13,758 nt of DNA from Candidatus Latescibacterota bacterium (GCA_030669445.1 DAOVDP010000016.1:1-13758); one strand, 5' to 3'. Shown: positions 6,927-13,758, counted from the stretch's first letter. Numbers and translations: made by a program. Notes: a model not told the origin generated them from the sequence alone.

Positions 6927-7060
6927 TCGTAAGAAATCTAAAATCTACCGCAAAGACGCAAAGAACGCAGAGAAAAACAAGGACATAATTAATTGATTAT
7001 TTTAAGATACCCTCCCTTTGCGTTCTTTGCGTCTTTGCGGTGAGATTTGACTTTTTACGA
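6927..7060. repeat. CGCAAAG-type inverted-repeat element upstream of the ABC exporter
   Basis: A perfect 23-base inverted repeat lies at 6947-6969 (ACCGCAAAGACGCAAAGAAC and on) and 7019-7041. Outside it, the match continues imperfectly (AAATCT on both sides, then TCGTAAGAAATC at 6927-6938 against TCGTAAAAAGTC read from 7060), giving arms of over 40 bases. The 49-base spacer is AT-rich and non-coding. The arm repeats the unit CGCAAAGA two to three times, like the CACAAAG element at 4471. The right end carries the 19-base motif also found at 162-180. It fills the gap between two operons and stops just before the exporter gene. Confidence 0.8.
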
Positions 7061-7067
7061 GTCAATC
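7049..7067. repeat. 19-base motif shared with 162-180
   Basis: GACTTTTTACGAGTCAATC differs by a single base from the copy at 162-180. Here it overlaps and extends the right end of the CGCAAAG element. It also brings a TTGACT hexamer (7047-7052). TATATT (7068-7073) follows at 15 bases, a short but conceivable promoter spacing for the exporter operon. Confidence 0.55.
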
Positions 7068-7082
7068 TATATTGGCAAAGAT

Positions 7083-8819
7083 ATGAAAAACTTGTTAATT
7101 CTGAAGAGCTTTCTGCTGAAACATAAGGGACAGTTGGTCCTTGGCGTTATCGCCTTGGCGTTCAGCAACCTGTCTGCTCTGCTGGTTCCTCGCATTTTAC
7201 GGGACGTCATAGATGGTTTAAGAACGGAAATAAGCAGGGGAGCACTTGTGCGATATGCCCTGCTTATAGTCTCTTTGACTATCATTGCCGGTGCATTCAG
7301 ATTTCTGACCCGTTACAAATTAATTGGCACCTCATTCACTATCGCGTACGAACTGCGCAACCATCTGTTTGCCCACCTTCAAAGACTTTCCACCTCATAT
7401 TTCAAGAAGATGCGGACCGGAGACATAATGGCCCGGGCGACAAACGACCTTGAGGCTGTGCGAAGGCTGCTGGGCCCAGGCGTTCTAAATCTGCTTAACA
7501 TAGCCATTATGGGACCTATTGCTATTGGCCTGATGATAGGTATCTCTCCTCGGCTCACTCTGTATGCCATACTGCCCTTACCTTTTTTGACCTTTATCAT
7601 AGCTGTCGTTCGCCCTAAGATATTTAGCCGCTTCCAACAGGTACAGGAACAGTTCTCTTCACTTAGTGCGAAGGCACAGGAAAACCTGACAGGTATAAGG
7701 GTGATAAAAGCCTACGCACAGGAGGAGAACGAGATAAACAGCTTCCGGCAGATAAATCAAGGATATTTAGAGAGAAATATGGGATTAGTGAAGATTTGGG
7801 GCCTATTTTGGCCTTTTATAAGGTTTATTGCCGGTATCAGTATGGCCGTGGTGTTATGGCTCGGTGGTCAGCAGGTAATCGCTGACCGTATCTCTTTAGG
7901 TCAATTTGTCCAATTCACTAATTACCTTATGATGCTCACCTGGCCTATGATAGCCTTGGGTCAGGTAATAAATCTCCTGCAAAGAGGGTCTGCCTCGATG
8001 AGCAGAATCATGGAGATACTGAATCAGAGTCCAGAGATTAAAGACAGCAAGGAGAGAGAGAATATCCGGACACTGAAGGGAACCATCGAGTTCAGAAACG
8101 TGAGCTTTGCCTACAATGGAAAGCAAGTTCTTAAAAACATAAATTTGAAGATAAAAAAAGGTATGACCGTAGCTATTGTGGGGCCCACCGGGGCAGGCAA
8201 GACCACTCTGGTTGATTTGATTGCTCGGTTGTTCGATGCCACTGAAGGTCAAGTACTCATCGACGGGATAGATGTCAGACGAATTTCTCTGAAACTTCTG
8301 CGGAAAAGTATTGGCTATACTCCCCAGGAGAGTTTCCTCTTTTCCGAAAGTATCAAGGAAAATATCGCGTATGGTTTGGAAGATGGGGACGAGCATCTGA
8401 TTCAACAGGCAGCTACCATATCAAACCTGCTGGATGAGATTGAGGGATTTCCCGAGGGATACAACACTATGGTGGGCGAACGCGGAGTTACGCTTTCCGG
8501 CGGACAAAAACAGCGCGTTGCCTTAGCCAGGGCAATTGCCCGCCGTCCTTCAATTCTTATCTTAGATGATGTTTTCTCCAGCGTGGATACCTATACCGAA
8601 GACGAAATACTAAGAGAGTTGCGTCAGTTTATGAGAGCCAGAACCAGCATTCTGGTATCACACAGGATATCAACTGTTCGGGAGGCAAACCTGATAGTGG
8701 TGCTTGAGGATGGAGAGATTGTAGAGCAAGGCACACACGAAGAATTGTTGGCCCACGACGGTTCTTATGCCAATATGTATCAGCAACAACAACTGTTAGA
8801 AGAAATAGCGCGGATGTGA
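7083..8819 (+). CDS. ABC exporter half-transporter, degenerate-site subunit
   Basis: This is a type IV (MsbA/TM287-like) ABC half-transporter: six membrane helices over about residues 15-310, then a nucleotide-binding domain. In the 578-residue protein counted from this ATG, Walker A is GPTGAGKT (367-374), the Q-loop Gln is 415, and the signature LSGGQKQR starts at 471. The switch His is in VSHRIST. Walker B ends ILILDDVF: Asp replaces the catalytic Glu at position 496. That is the hallmark of the non-hydrolysing site in heterodimeric exporters such as TM287/288, LmrCD and BmrCD. The ATG at 7083 is chosen over an in-frame TTG at 7047, which lies inside the repeat element and would add 12 unrelated residues. 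The ribosome site is weak (GGCAAAG). It forms an operon with the partner subunit 11 bases downstream. Substrate is unknown (drug, lipid or peptide). Confidence 0.92.
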   Translation: MKNLLILKSFLLKHKGQLVLGVIALAFSNLSALLVPRILRDVIDGLRTEISRGALVRYALLIVSLTIIAGAFRFLTRYKLIGTSFTIAYELRNHLFAHLQRLSTSYFKKMRTGDIMARATNDLEAVRRLLGPGVLNLLNIAIMGPIAIGLMIGISPRLTLYAILPLPFLTFIIAVVRPKIFSRFQQVQEQFSSLSAKAQENLTGIRVIKAYAQEENEINSFRQINQGYLERNMGLVKIWGLFWPFIRFIAGISMAVVLWLGGQQVIADRISLGQFVQFTNYLMMLTWPMIALGQVINLLQRGSASMSRIMEILNQSPEIKDSKERENIRTLKGTIEFRNVSFAYNGKQVLKNINLKIKKGMTVAIVGPTGAGKTTLVDLIARLFDATEGQVLIDGIDVRRISLKLLRKSIGYTPQESFLFSESIKENIAYGLEDGDEHLIQQAATISNLLDEIEGFPEGYNTMVGERGVTLSGGQKQRVALARAIARRPSILILDDVFSSVDTYTEDEILRELRQFMRARTSILVSHRISTVREANLIVVLEDGEIVEQGTHEELLAHDGSYANMYQQQQLLEEIARM

Positions 8820-8823
8820 AGGG
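8818..8823 (+). promoter_or_regulatory. Ribosome binding site deciding the start of the second ABC subunit
   Basis: GAAGGG lies 7 bases before ATG 8831. This supports ATG 8831 rather than the in-frame GTG at 8816, which overlaps the upstream stop and has no good ribosome site. Confidence 0.55.
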
Positions 8824-8830
8824 CACAACT

Positions 8831-10645
8831 ATGACTCATAGCCATGCCAGTGAGTATCAAACGGGTGAGGAAATACTGGGCAAAGCGTATGACCGCCGGC
8901 TAATGAATCGGCTTATCAGATATCTTCTTCCCTACAAACTGTTAGTAGTAGTATCTCTGGTTACTATTCTTCTTGTATCTGCCTTGCAACTGGCAGAGCC
9001 ATATCTGGTGATGATTGCCATCGACCGTTACATAACTCCTAAAGATAGTTCGGGATTGCTTCGCATAGCCGGGCTGTTTCTGGGCGTGTTAATCCTGGGT
9101 TTCTTATTTCGTTATATCCAGATTCATATTATGCAACTAACCGCCCAGAAGGTAATGTATGATATGAGGACGGAGATATTCGAGCATCTCCAGGGAATGT
9201 CTCTCTCCTTTTTCGACAGAAACCCTGTGGGTAGATTGATGACCCGGTTGACCAACGATGTAGAAGTGCTAAGTGAGATGCTTAGCTCTGGCGTGATAAC
9301 CATCTTTGCTGATCTGTTCACTTTAATAGGAATAGTGATAGTTATATTGCTGCTTAACTTCAAGTTAGCTTTGGTTAGTTTCTCAGTGCTTCCGTTGTTG
9401 GTGTGGGTCACATTCCTGTTTCGGCAGAGAGTTCGGGAGGCCTATCGGGCTATCAGGCTGAAAATAGCCTGCATCAACGCATTTTTACAAGAGAACATTA
9501 TGGGTATCTCCATCGTTCAGATATTCAATCGGGAAGAGAGAAATCTCAATAAGTTTCGTGATTTGAATCAGGATCATCTGGAAGCCCGTATGCGATCGCT
9601 TCTCTATAGCGCAGTATTTCACCCCACAGTGGAAGTAATCGGCTCTGCTGGTGTTGCCTTGATTGTCTGGTATGGCGGTGGGCAAGTTCTCAGAGGTGTT
9701 CTCACCTTCGGGGCACTGGTCGCTTTTATCCAGTATGTGAACAGATTTTATCAACCGATAAGGGATTTGAGCCAGAAATACAATATTATGCAGGCAGCTA
9801 TGGCCTCTTCCGAACGGATATTCAAGCTCTTGGACACAGAACCGGAGATTAAAGATCCACCCCATCCTGTGCCGATGAATACAATAAGGGGAGAGATTGA
9901 ATTCAGAAATGTCTGGTTTGCCTACCAGGCGGAAAACTATGTCTTGCGGGATGTCTCTTTCCATATCTCCCCAGGGGAGAAAATGGCCTTTGTTGGCCTA
10001 ACTGGAGCAGGCAAGACATCCATTATCAGTCTGTTAGCCCGTTTTTATGATGTGAAACGAGGAGAGATACTAATCGACGGGGTGAACATCAGAGATATAG
10101 TTCAAGGGCAGTTGCGACAACATTTGGGAATAGTCTTGCAGGATGTCTTTCTCTTCTCTGGAAGTGTAGAGGATAACATCCGGCTGGGAGAAGAGAGAAT
10201 ATCCTCAGAACAGGTCCAGGTGGCCGCCCAGTATGCAAATGTAGATAGCTTTGTACAGAAACTGCCTAATCGGTACCAGGAAGAGGTACACGAACGAGGC
10301 GGGATCCTCTCTGTGGGCCAGAGGCAACTTTTGGCATTTGCCCGGGCATTGGCTTTCGACCCCAAGATACTTATCTTGGATGAGGCCACCTCCAGCGTGG
10401 ACACCGAAACCGAAATACTCATCCAGGATGCGTTGTCCAAATTACTCCAGGGAAGAACCTCTATAGTTATTGCTCATCGGCTCTCTACTATCAAAAATGT
10501 CGACCGGATAATTGTTCTTCACAAAGGCAGAATTAAGGAGACAGGCACCCACGAGGAACTGCTCGAAAAGAGGGGTATCTACCACCGTCTGTGTCAGTTG
10601 CAGTACCAATTCCAAGAGCGGCTTTCAGAACCGATATCCCGTTAG
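8831..10645 (+). CDS. ABC exporter half-transporter, catalytic-site subunit
   Basis: This is the partner half-transporter of about 604 residues, with a membrane domain of six helices (about 35-320) and a C-terminal ATPase domain. Counted from ATG 8831, Walker A is GLTGAGKTS (389-397), the Q-loop Gln is 437, and Walker B ILILDEATSSVD has the normal catalytic Glu (518). The switch His is in IAHRLST. The ABC signature is LSVGQ (493-497) rather than LSGGQ. In a heterodimer this altered signature faces the Walker sites of the other subunit, which itself has Asp for Glu. Together they build one degenerate and one competent ATP site, as in TM287/288-type exporters. An N-terminal extension of about 25 residues precedes the first helix. 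The gene follows its partner by 11 bases and is surely co-transcribed. Substrate cannot be inferred. Confidence 0.93.
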   Translation: MTHSHASEYQTGEEILGKAYDRRLMNRLIRYLLPYKLLVVVSLVTILLVSALQLAEPYLVMIAIDRYITPKDSSGLLRIAGLFLGVLILGFLFRYIQIHIMQLTAQKVMYDMRTEIFEHLQGMSLSFFDRNPVGRLMTRLTNDVEVLSEMLSSGVITIFADLFTLIGIVIVILLLNFKLALVSFSVLPLLVWVTFLFRQRVREAYRAIRLKIACINAFLQENIMGISIVQIFNREERNLNKFRDLNQDHLEARMRSLLYSAVFHPTVEVIGSAGVALIVWYGGGQVLRGVLTFGALVAFIQYVNRFYQPIRDLSQKYNIMQAAMASSERIFKLLDTEPEIKDPPHPVPMNTIRGEIEFRNVWFAYQAENYVLRDVSFHISPGEKMAFVGLTGAGKTSIISLLARFYDVKRGEILIDGVNIRDIVQGQLRQHLGIVLQDVFLFSGSVEDNIRLGEERISSEQVQVAAQYANVDSFVQKLPNRYQEEVHERGGILSVGQRQLLAFARALAFDPKILILDEATSSVDTETEILIQDALSKLLQGRTSIVIAHRLSTIKNVDRIIVLHKGRIKETGTHEELLEKRGIYHRLCQLQYQFQERLSEPISR

Positions 10646-10720
10646 TCCTCCGAGTATGACCTGGAAGTCTCTGCCCAAATGAGATTATGGCCATCCATCA
10701 GTTGTATTGACCTTTTCCTT

Positions 10721-10749
10721 TTGCATATCTTCCCAAAATTATGTATATT
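10721..10749 (+). promoter_or_regulatory. Weak candidate promoter in the gap before the small membrane protein
   Basis: TTGCAT (10721-10726) and TATATT (10744-10749) are spaced by 17 bases in an AT-rich gap (10646-10858) that otherwise shows no gene and no inverted-repeat element of the types seen elsewhere in the window. The -35 box is poor, and the candidate terminator lies just downstream, so this is only a suggestion. Confidence 0.2.
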
Positions 10750-10759
10750 GAGATCATCG

Positions 10760-10798
10760 AAAAAAATAGTTGCAAATTCAACTCTTTTTTATTATTTT
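10760..10798 (+). terminator. Candidate AT-type terminator after the ABC operon
   Basis: AGTTG (10768-10772), CAAATT and CAACT (10779-10783) form a 5-bp stem. After one T/C mismatch it extends by six A-T pairs (AAAAAA 10761-10766 with TTTTTT 10785-10790), and the T-rich tract runs on to 10798. The structure is symmetric and could act on either strand. The stem is GC-poor, so efficiency is doubtful. It lies about 115 bases after the exporter stop and before the next gene. Confidence 0.4.
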
Positions 10799-10858
10799 GC
10801 TGATAACATTTCTATTTTTGACTGCGCCACATTACAACTGCCACAGATTTAGCATCTT

Positions 10859-11227
10859 ATGGGCCATCAGTTAAAGAAAATATATATCTGGCCAGCCATT
10901 AAGATATCCTTCTTTCTTTTTGCCATCTTTGGAGTTGCCATAGGCATCGGCTGGGCAGTGCTGATCTCACTTTTCACCAGTTTTCTCCACCCTTTCTTAC
11001 CAGAGGGATGGGAACTGGCCAAAATCTCGGGTATGTCTCTCTTGGCAGGGGTTTTTCTCTCTACATCAGTCTACGCTGGTCTGGGTGTTGTATTTACAGT
11101 CATTGTATGTTTGGTTTACAATGCTGTCGCCAACTGGACCGGCGGCCTTGAAATTGACTTAGATAAGGTAAGATCAGTGCTTTCAATTCCTGATGGCGGA
11201 GAGAAGGAAAAATTTACCAATGCCTGA
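10859..11227 (+). CDS. Small two-helix membrane protein, DUF3566-like
   Basis: This 122-residue protein has two clear hydrophobic helices (about residues 12-40 and 57-90). Between them is a short segment (FLHPFLPEGWELAK), and after them a polar tail. The pattern of an N-terminal ISFFLF helix plus YNAVANWTGGLEIDL at the end of the second helix recalls the DUF3566 transmembrane family, whose members end the second helix with a similar YN-GG-E-V motif. The function of that family is not established to my knowledge. No Shine-Dalgarno sequence is visible before the ATG. It overlaps the gltX start by eight bases, so the pair is probably co-transcribed and translation may be coupled. The family match is from memory and moderate. 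That it is a real gene is supported by reading frame, hydrophobic pattern and overlap. Confidence 0.7.
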   Translation: MGHQLKKIYIWPAIKISFFLFAIFGVAIGIGWAVLISLFTSFLHPFLPEGWELAKISGMSLLAGVFLSTSVYAGLGVVFTVIVCLVYNAVANWTGGLEIDLDKVRSVLSIPDGGEKEKFTNA

Positions 11228-12659
11228 GCAAATGAGGGTGCGTTTTGCCCCCTCCCCCACAGGCTATCTTCATGTGGGAGGAGTGAGGACGGCCTTGTTT
11301 AACTGGCTTTATGCCAGGAAATACGGGGGAAAATTCCTCCTGCGCATCGAGGATACCGACCAACAGAGAAATACCCCAGAAGCCTTGCAGGCAATTCTCG
11401 ACGGCCTTCAGTGGTTGGGGATCCAGTGGGACGAACCGCTGGTGTTCCAGTCAAAGAGGTTGGATATCTACCGGAAATATTGTTATCAACTTCTAAATGA
11501 GGGGAAGGCCTATTATTGCTACTGCTCTCCAGAGCTGCTGGAGAAAAAAAGGAGCGAGGCTCAGAGGCAAAAAAAACCCTTGAAATACGATGGTACCTGT
11601 CGCAACCTGTCTGAGAAACAAAGAAGAAAACTGGATGCCCAGGGCGTTCCTAAACTCATCCGCTTCCGGGTCCCCGAAGGGGTAACTACCTTCTGTGATC
11701 TGGTATACACAGAGGTGAGTTTTGACAATGAGACTATCAGCGATTTTGTGATCCTCAGGTCCGACGAGCAGCCTGTCTATCAGATGGCAGTGGTGGTAGA
11801 TGACGCCCTTATGAAGATATCCTTGGTGTTAAGAGGTGATGATCACCTCTCCAACACTCCCAAGCAGATAATGCTCTATCACGCCCTGGGATTGCCGGTG
11901 CCCCAGTTTGCTCATGTGCCTCAGATCCTGGGCCCAGATAAAAAGAGACTTAGCAAGAGACACGGGGCCACTTCCGTTATTGAATACCAACAGGAAGGCT
12001 TCTTGCCCGAAGCAGTGGTAAATTTCTTAGCCCTGTTGGGATGGTCTCCTGGAGACGACCGGGAGAAGATGTCTCGCCAGGAGTTAGTCGACGCCTTCTC
12101 TATCGAAGGCATTAGCAAAAAAAGTGCTGTTTTTGACGAACAAAAGCTTCTTTGGCTCAACGGAGAATACCTGAGAGAGCTTTCCTCAGAACAGTTGTGG
12201 CAGCCGGTAAGCGAGCGTCTGGTAGAAGAGCGGTTAATCGACAAGAATCTGGCTGTGCAGGAAAAGCAGTGGATTGTCGAGATTATCGACCTTCTGAAAA
12301 AAAGGGCAAAGAAGCTTTCGGACTTTGTGGAGATGGGGCGCTATTTCTTCGAAGACCCTTCTTTATACGAGGAAAAGGCGGAAAGGAAATATTGGAAGGA
12401 TGAGCAGACGACCCGACGACTGCAGTTGTTGGCGGAGGAGCTCGCCTCTCTGGATGATTTCACCGCTCCCAGAATGGAAGAAGTCCTCAGGGTTTTGGCA
12501 CAACGACTGGAAATAGCAACAGCTACATTAATTCATTCCACCCGGCTGGCGGTCTCCGGAAGGTCTTATGGCCCAGGGTTGTTTGAGCTGATGGAGGTGT
12601 TAGGCAAAGAAACAGTTATTCGACGGCTACAGAAAGCAATCCGGTTCTTAACTCAGTAG
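11220..12659 (+). CDS. gltX: Glutamate--tRNA ligase (GluRS)
   Basis: This class I synthetase charges tRNA-Glu and, in bacteria lacking GlnRS, also tRNA-Gln. The 479-residue protein carries the family start VRFAPSPTGYLHVGGVRTAL with the HIGH-like HVGG (18-21) and LRIEDTD (41-47), which marks GluRS rather than GlnRS. A zinc-type CYC pair (Cys100, Cys102) with a later Cys127 follows, then LRGDDHLSNT (204-213) and the KMSKS-like KRLSKRHG (242-249). The C-terminal anticodon-binding helical region is complete. ATG 11220 is preferred: AAGGA at 11204-11208 precedes it, and the protein then begins close to the conserved region. An in-frame ATG at 11193 would lie deeper in the upstream gene without a ribosome site. 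tRNA-Gln follows 29 bases after the stop. Confidence 0.96.
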   Translation: MPEQMRVRFAPSPTGYLHVGGVRTALFNWLYARKYGGKFLLRIEDTDQQRNTPEALQAILDGLQWLGIQWDEPLVFQSKRLDIYRKYCYQLLNEGKAYYCYCSPELLEKKRSEAQRQKKPLKYDGTCRNLSEKQRRKLDAQGVPKLIRFRVPEGVTTFCDLVYTEVSFDNETISDFVILRSDEQPVYQMAVVVDDALMKISLVLRGDDHLSNTPKQIMLYHALGLPVPQFAHVPQILGPDKKRLSKRHGATSVIEYQQEGFLPEAVVNFLALLGWSPGDDREKMSRQELVDAFSIEGISKKSAVFDEQKLLWLNGEYLRELSSEQLWQPVSERLVEERLIDKNLAVQEKQWIVEIIDLLKKRAKKLSDFVEMGRYFFEDPSLYEEKAERKYWKDEQTTRRLQLLAEELASLDDFTAPRMEEVLRVLAQRLEIATATLIHSTRLAVSGRSYGPGLFELMEVLGKETVIRRLQKAIRFLTQ

Positions 12660-12688
12660 AGAAGGTCCTTAAAGATTCAACATAAAGC

Positions 12689-12762
12689 TGCCCCGTGGTG
12701 TAACGGCAGCACACCTGACTCTGGCTCAGGTAATCGAGGTTCGAGTCCTTGCGGGGCAGCCA
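12689..12762 (+). tRNA. tRNA-Gln (anticodon CTG)
   Basis: A full cloverleaf of 74 bases can be drawn. The acceptor stem is TGCCCCG (12689-12695) with CGGGGCA, discriminator G and encoded CCA (12760-12762). The D arm is GTGT-AACGGCA-GCAC. The anticodon arm is CCTGA-CTCTGGC-TCAGG, giving anticodon CTG, which reads CAG glutamine codons. The variable loop has four bases, and the T arm is CGAGG-TTCGAGT-CCTTG. The U1-A72 first pair is characteristic of bacterial tRNA-Gln. It lies between gltX and the DUF3842 gene on the same strand, with 29 and 20 base gaps, so it may be processed from a shared transcript. No own promoter or terminator is obvious. Confidence 0.95.
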
Positions 12763-12782
12763 ACTTATTCTCGGCACAAATT

Positions 12783-13211
12783 ATGAAAATAGGTGTAGTA
12801 GATGGTCAGGGCGGGGGTATTGGCAGCCAGATCATTAAGAGACTGCGCGGCATTTTGGCTGCCGAGGTAGAGATTTTTGCCCTGGGGACAAATGCAGTAG
12901 CCACCGCTAATATGATGAGGGCAGGGGCTACTAAGGGAGCCTCGGGAGAGAACGCTATGGTCCTGAACATAGAACAGATGGATCTAATTACTGGCCCTAT
13001 AGGTATTGTGTTGGCCAATTCGATGCTGGGGGAGCTTACGCCCCAGGTAGCTAAGGCAGTTGCTAACTGTCCGGCACAGAAGATCCTTCTGCCAGTTGAA
13101 AAATGTGGGGTGGAAATAGCGGGAGTGGACCACAAGAGATCTATCCCTCATTTAATCGACGAGATAGTCAAACGCATAGGAGAAATACTTGAAAAGAAAA
13201 CTCTTAAGTAG
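12783..13211 (+). CDS. DUF3842 family protein, Rossmann-like
   Basis: This 142-residue soluble protein begins MKIGVVDGQGGGIGSQII, a beta-strand followed by a glycine-rich GQGGGIG (8-14) loop that looks like a nucleotide- or cofactor-binding turn. Later blocks are ALGTNAVAT, MRAGATKGASGENA, GPIGIVLANSMLGELTP and the ILLPVEKCGVEIAGV segment with a Cys. From memory this architecture matches DUF3842, a small family known from clostridia and other anaerobes with no established function. No signal peptide or membrane helix is seen. The ATG is 20 bases after the tRNA and has no clear Shine-Dalgarno sequence. The M23 peptidase gene follows 13 bases after the stop. Neighbours give no firm clue to its role. 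Confidence 0.85.
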   Translation: MKIGVVDGQGGGIGSQIIKRLRGILAAEVEIFALGTNAVATANMMRAGATKGASGENAMVLNIEQMDLITGPIGIVLANSMLGELTPQVAKAVANCPAQKILLPVEKCGVEIAGVDHKRSIPHLIDEIVKRIGEILEKKTLK

Positions 13212-13220
13212 AAAGGAGGA
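13212..13220 (+). promoter_or_regulatory. Strong Shine-Dalgarno supporting a TTG start
   Basis: AAAGGAGGA is close to the full anti-16S complement and stands 4 bases before TTG 13225 (5 bases from the end of GGAGG). It is the best ribosome site seen among the gene starts I checked in this window, and it decides the TTG start of the peptidase gene. Confidence 0.7.
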
Positions 13221-13224
13221 TCAG

Positions 13225-13758
13225 TTGCGAAAGAAATCCTTCTCTTTGATGATTGTTCCCCACAGTAAATCGTCCATACATGAGGTCAGCCTCTCTTTAC
13301 TCTGGGTATTGACTTCAGTGGCTATTTTGGTCTTAAGCTTGGGATTTTTTGTCTTTTGCACTGTGGGATATTACCAAAAAAACATCCAAGCCTCCAAGGT
13401 AAAGAACCTGAAGGCAGAGAATAACCGGTTGCTTGAGCGGGCCAAAGAGATGGAGTCTAGTCTGGTCCAGTTAAGAGTTGAAATGGAGAAGCTGGCGAAG
13501 GAGGATGATGCGTTGCGGGCAGTGATGGGTCTGCCTCAAATCGACCCAGACGTGCGAATGATGGGAATCGGAGGGCTATTGCTGGGCAGTGGGAACACTA
13601 TTCTCTCCTCCCCAGCTGAGGCCTACGCCGAGGAGGTAGAGTTGGATATAGGCCAGTTGCTGCGTCAGGCAAAGCTGGAAAAGGCAAGCTTCGGAGAGAT
13701 TAGAGAGAAGTTCTTAACCCAGAGAGAACACCTTGACCACACCCCTTCCATTATCCCG
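13225..13758 (+). CDS. M23 family metallopeptidase, N-terminal part (cut by window end)
   Basis: The frame stays open for 178 codons to the window edge, so the gene is partial. The start is TTG, chosen for the near-perfect ribosome site just upstream. The N-terminus has a short basic cytoplasmic stretch and one hydrophobic anchor (about residues 22-48, SLLWVLTSVAILVLSLGFFV). A predicted coiled coil follows (about 52-95, KVKNLKAENNRLLERAKEME and on). Next are LRAVMGLPQIDPDVRMMGIGG and a second helical stretch ending REHLDHTPSIIP. This layout (anchor, coiled coil, GLP-IDPDVR-GIGG, then a HTPSI-P entry to the catalytic domain) is what I know from membrane-anchored M23 peptidoglycan endopeptidases. 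The catalytic HxxxD and HxH residues would lie beyond the window, so activity cannot be checked here. Confidence 0.8.
   Translation, partial: MRKKSFSLMIVPHSKSSIHEVSLSLLWVLTSVAILVLSLGFFVFCTVGYYQKNIQASKVKNLKAENNRLLERAKEMESSLVQLRVEMEKLAKEDDALRAVMGLPQIDPDVRMMGIGGLLLGSGNTILSSPAEAYAEEVELDIGQLLRQAKLEKASFGEIREKFLTQREHLDHTPSIIP

Noticed and set aside
6707..6988. Plus-strand frame running from inside the phosphatidyltransferase into the CGCAAAG repeat
   Set aside because: Its C-terminus is translated repeat sequence (KTQRTQRKTRT), and the rest is another frame of a real gene.
7047..7082. TTG start for the first ABC subunit
   Set aside because: It would begin inside the repeat element and add 12 residues not expected in the family. 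ATG 7083 gives the natural N-terminus.
8816..8830. GTG start for the second ABC subunit
   Set aside because: It has no good ribosome site, whereas GAAGGG stands 7 bases before ATG 8831.
11193..11219. Upstream ATG for gltX
   Set aside because: No ribosome site precedes it, and the extension MAERRKNLP is not conserved-looking. ATG 11220 follows AAGGA.
1..13758. Defence, phage or biosynthetic island
   Set aside because: No integrase, toxin, nuclease, restriction or synthase cluster was seen, and all genes are core-type and share one strand.

Overview
This is a bacterial housekeeping segment. Every recognisable gene lies on the + strand, in short, tightly packed operons with 4 to 8 base overlaps or abutting stop and start codons. 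The tRNA encodes its own CCA end and base composition is moderate. The sequence does not fix the lineage. The order polyprenyl synthase, dxs, nadK, recN echoes the conserved ispA-dxs-(tlyA)-nadK-recN cluster of many bacteria. The intergenic repeats (TTGTCATTCTGAGC, CACAAAG and CGCAAAG types) are of a kind I recall from environmental and uncultivated bacterial genomes. I cannot assign a phylum with confidence.

Layout. Bases 1-314 hold no gene: a 118-bp inverted-repeat element, a partial extra arm, and then a run of small hairpins leading into the first operon. Bases 315-3383 are a two-gene isoprenoid operon (prenyl diphosphate synthase, then dxs with no gap). A GC-rich hairpin precedes NAD kinase (3514-4362). 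A CACAAAG-type inverted repeat fills the gap before recN (4582-6300), which overlaps a CDP-alcohol phosphatidyltransferase (6297-6881). A CGCAAAG-type inverted repeat fills the next gap and ends about 20 bases before a two-gene ABC exporter (7083-8819 and 8831-10645). After an AT-rich gap with a possible terminator come a small DUF3566-like membrane protein (10859-11227), glutamyl-tRNA synthetase (11220-12659), tRNA-Gln(CUG) (12689-12762), a DUF3842 protein (12783-13211) and the 5' part of an M23-type cell-wall peptidase gene, cut by the window end.

How the genes work together. The first two genes make isoprenoid precursors and extend them into prenyl diphosphates. NadK supplies the NADP(H) that the MEP pathway and biosynthesis use. 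RecN serves double-strand-break repair. The phosphatidyltransferase and the heterodimeric exporter act at the membrane. GluRS beside tRNA-Gln is suggestive of the indirect Gln-tRNA pathway, but that is inference.

I do not see a convincing undescribed system here. The most noteworthy points are the intergenic inverted-repeat elements, one per larger gap in the first 7 kb, two of which share a 19-base flanking motif. Altered active-site motifs in RecN and in the phosphatidyltransferase are also worth a look, as is the clear one-degenerate-site signature of the ABC pair.
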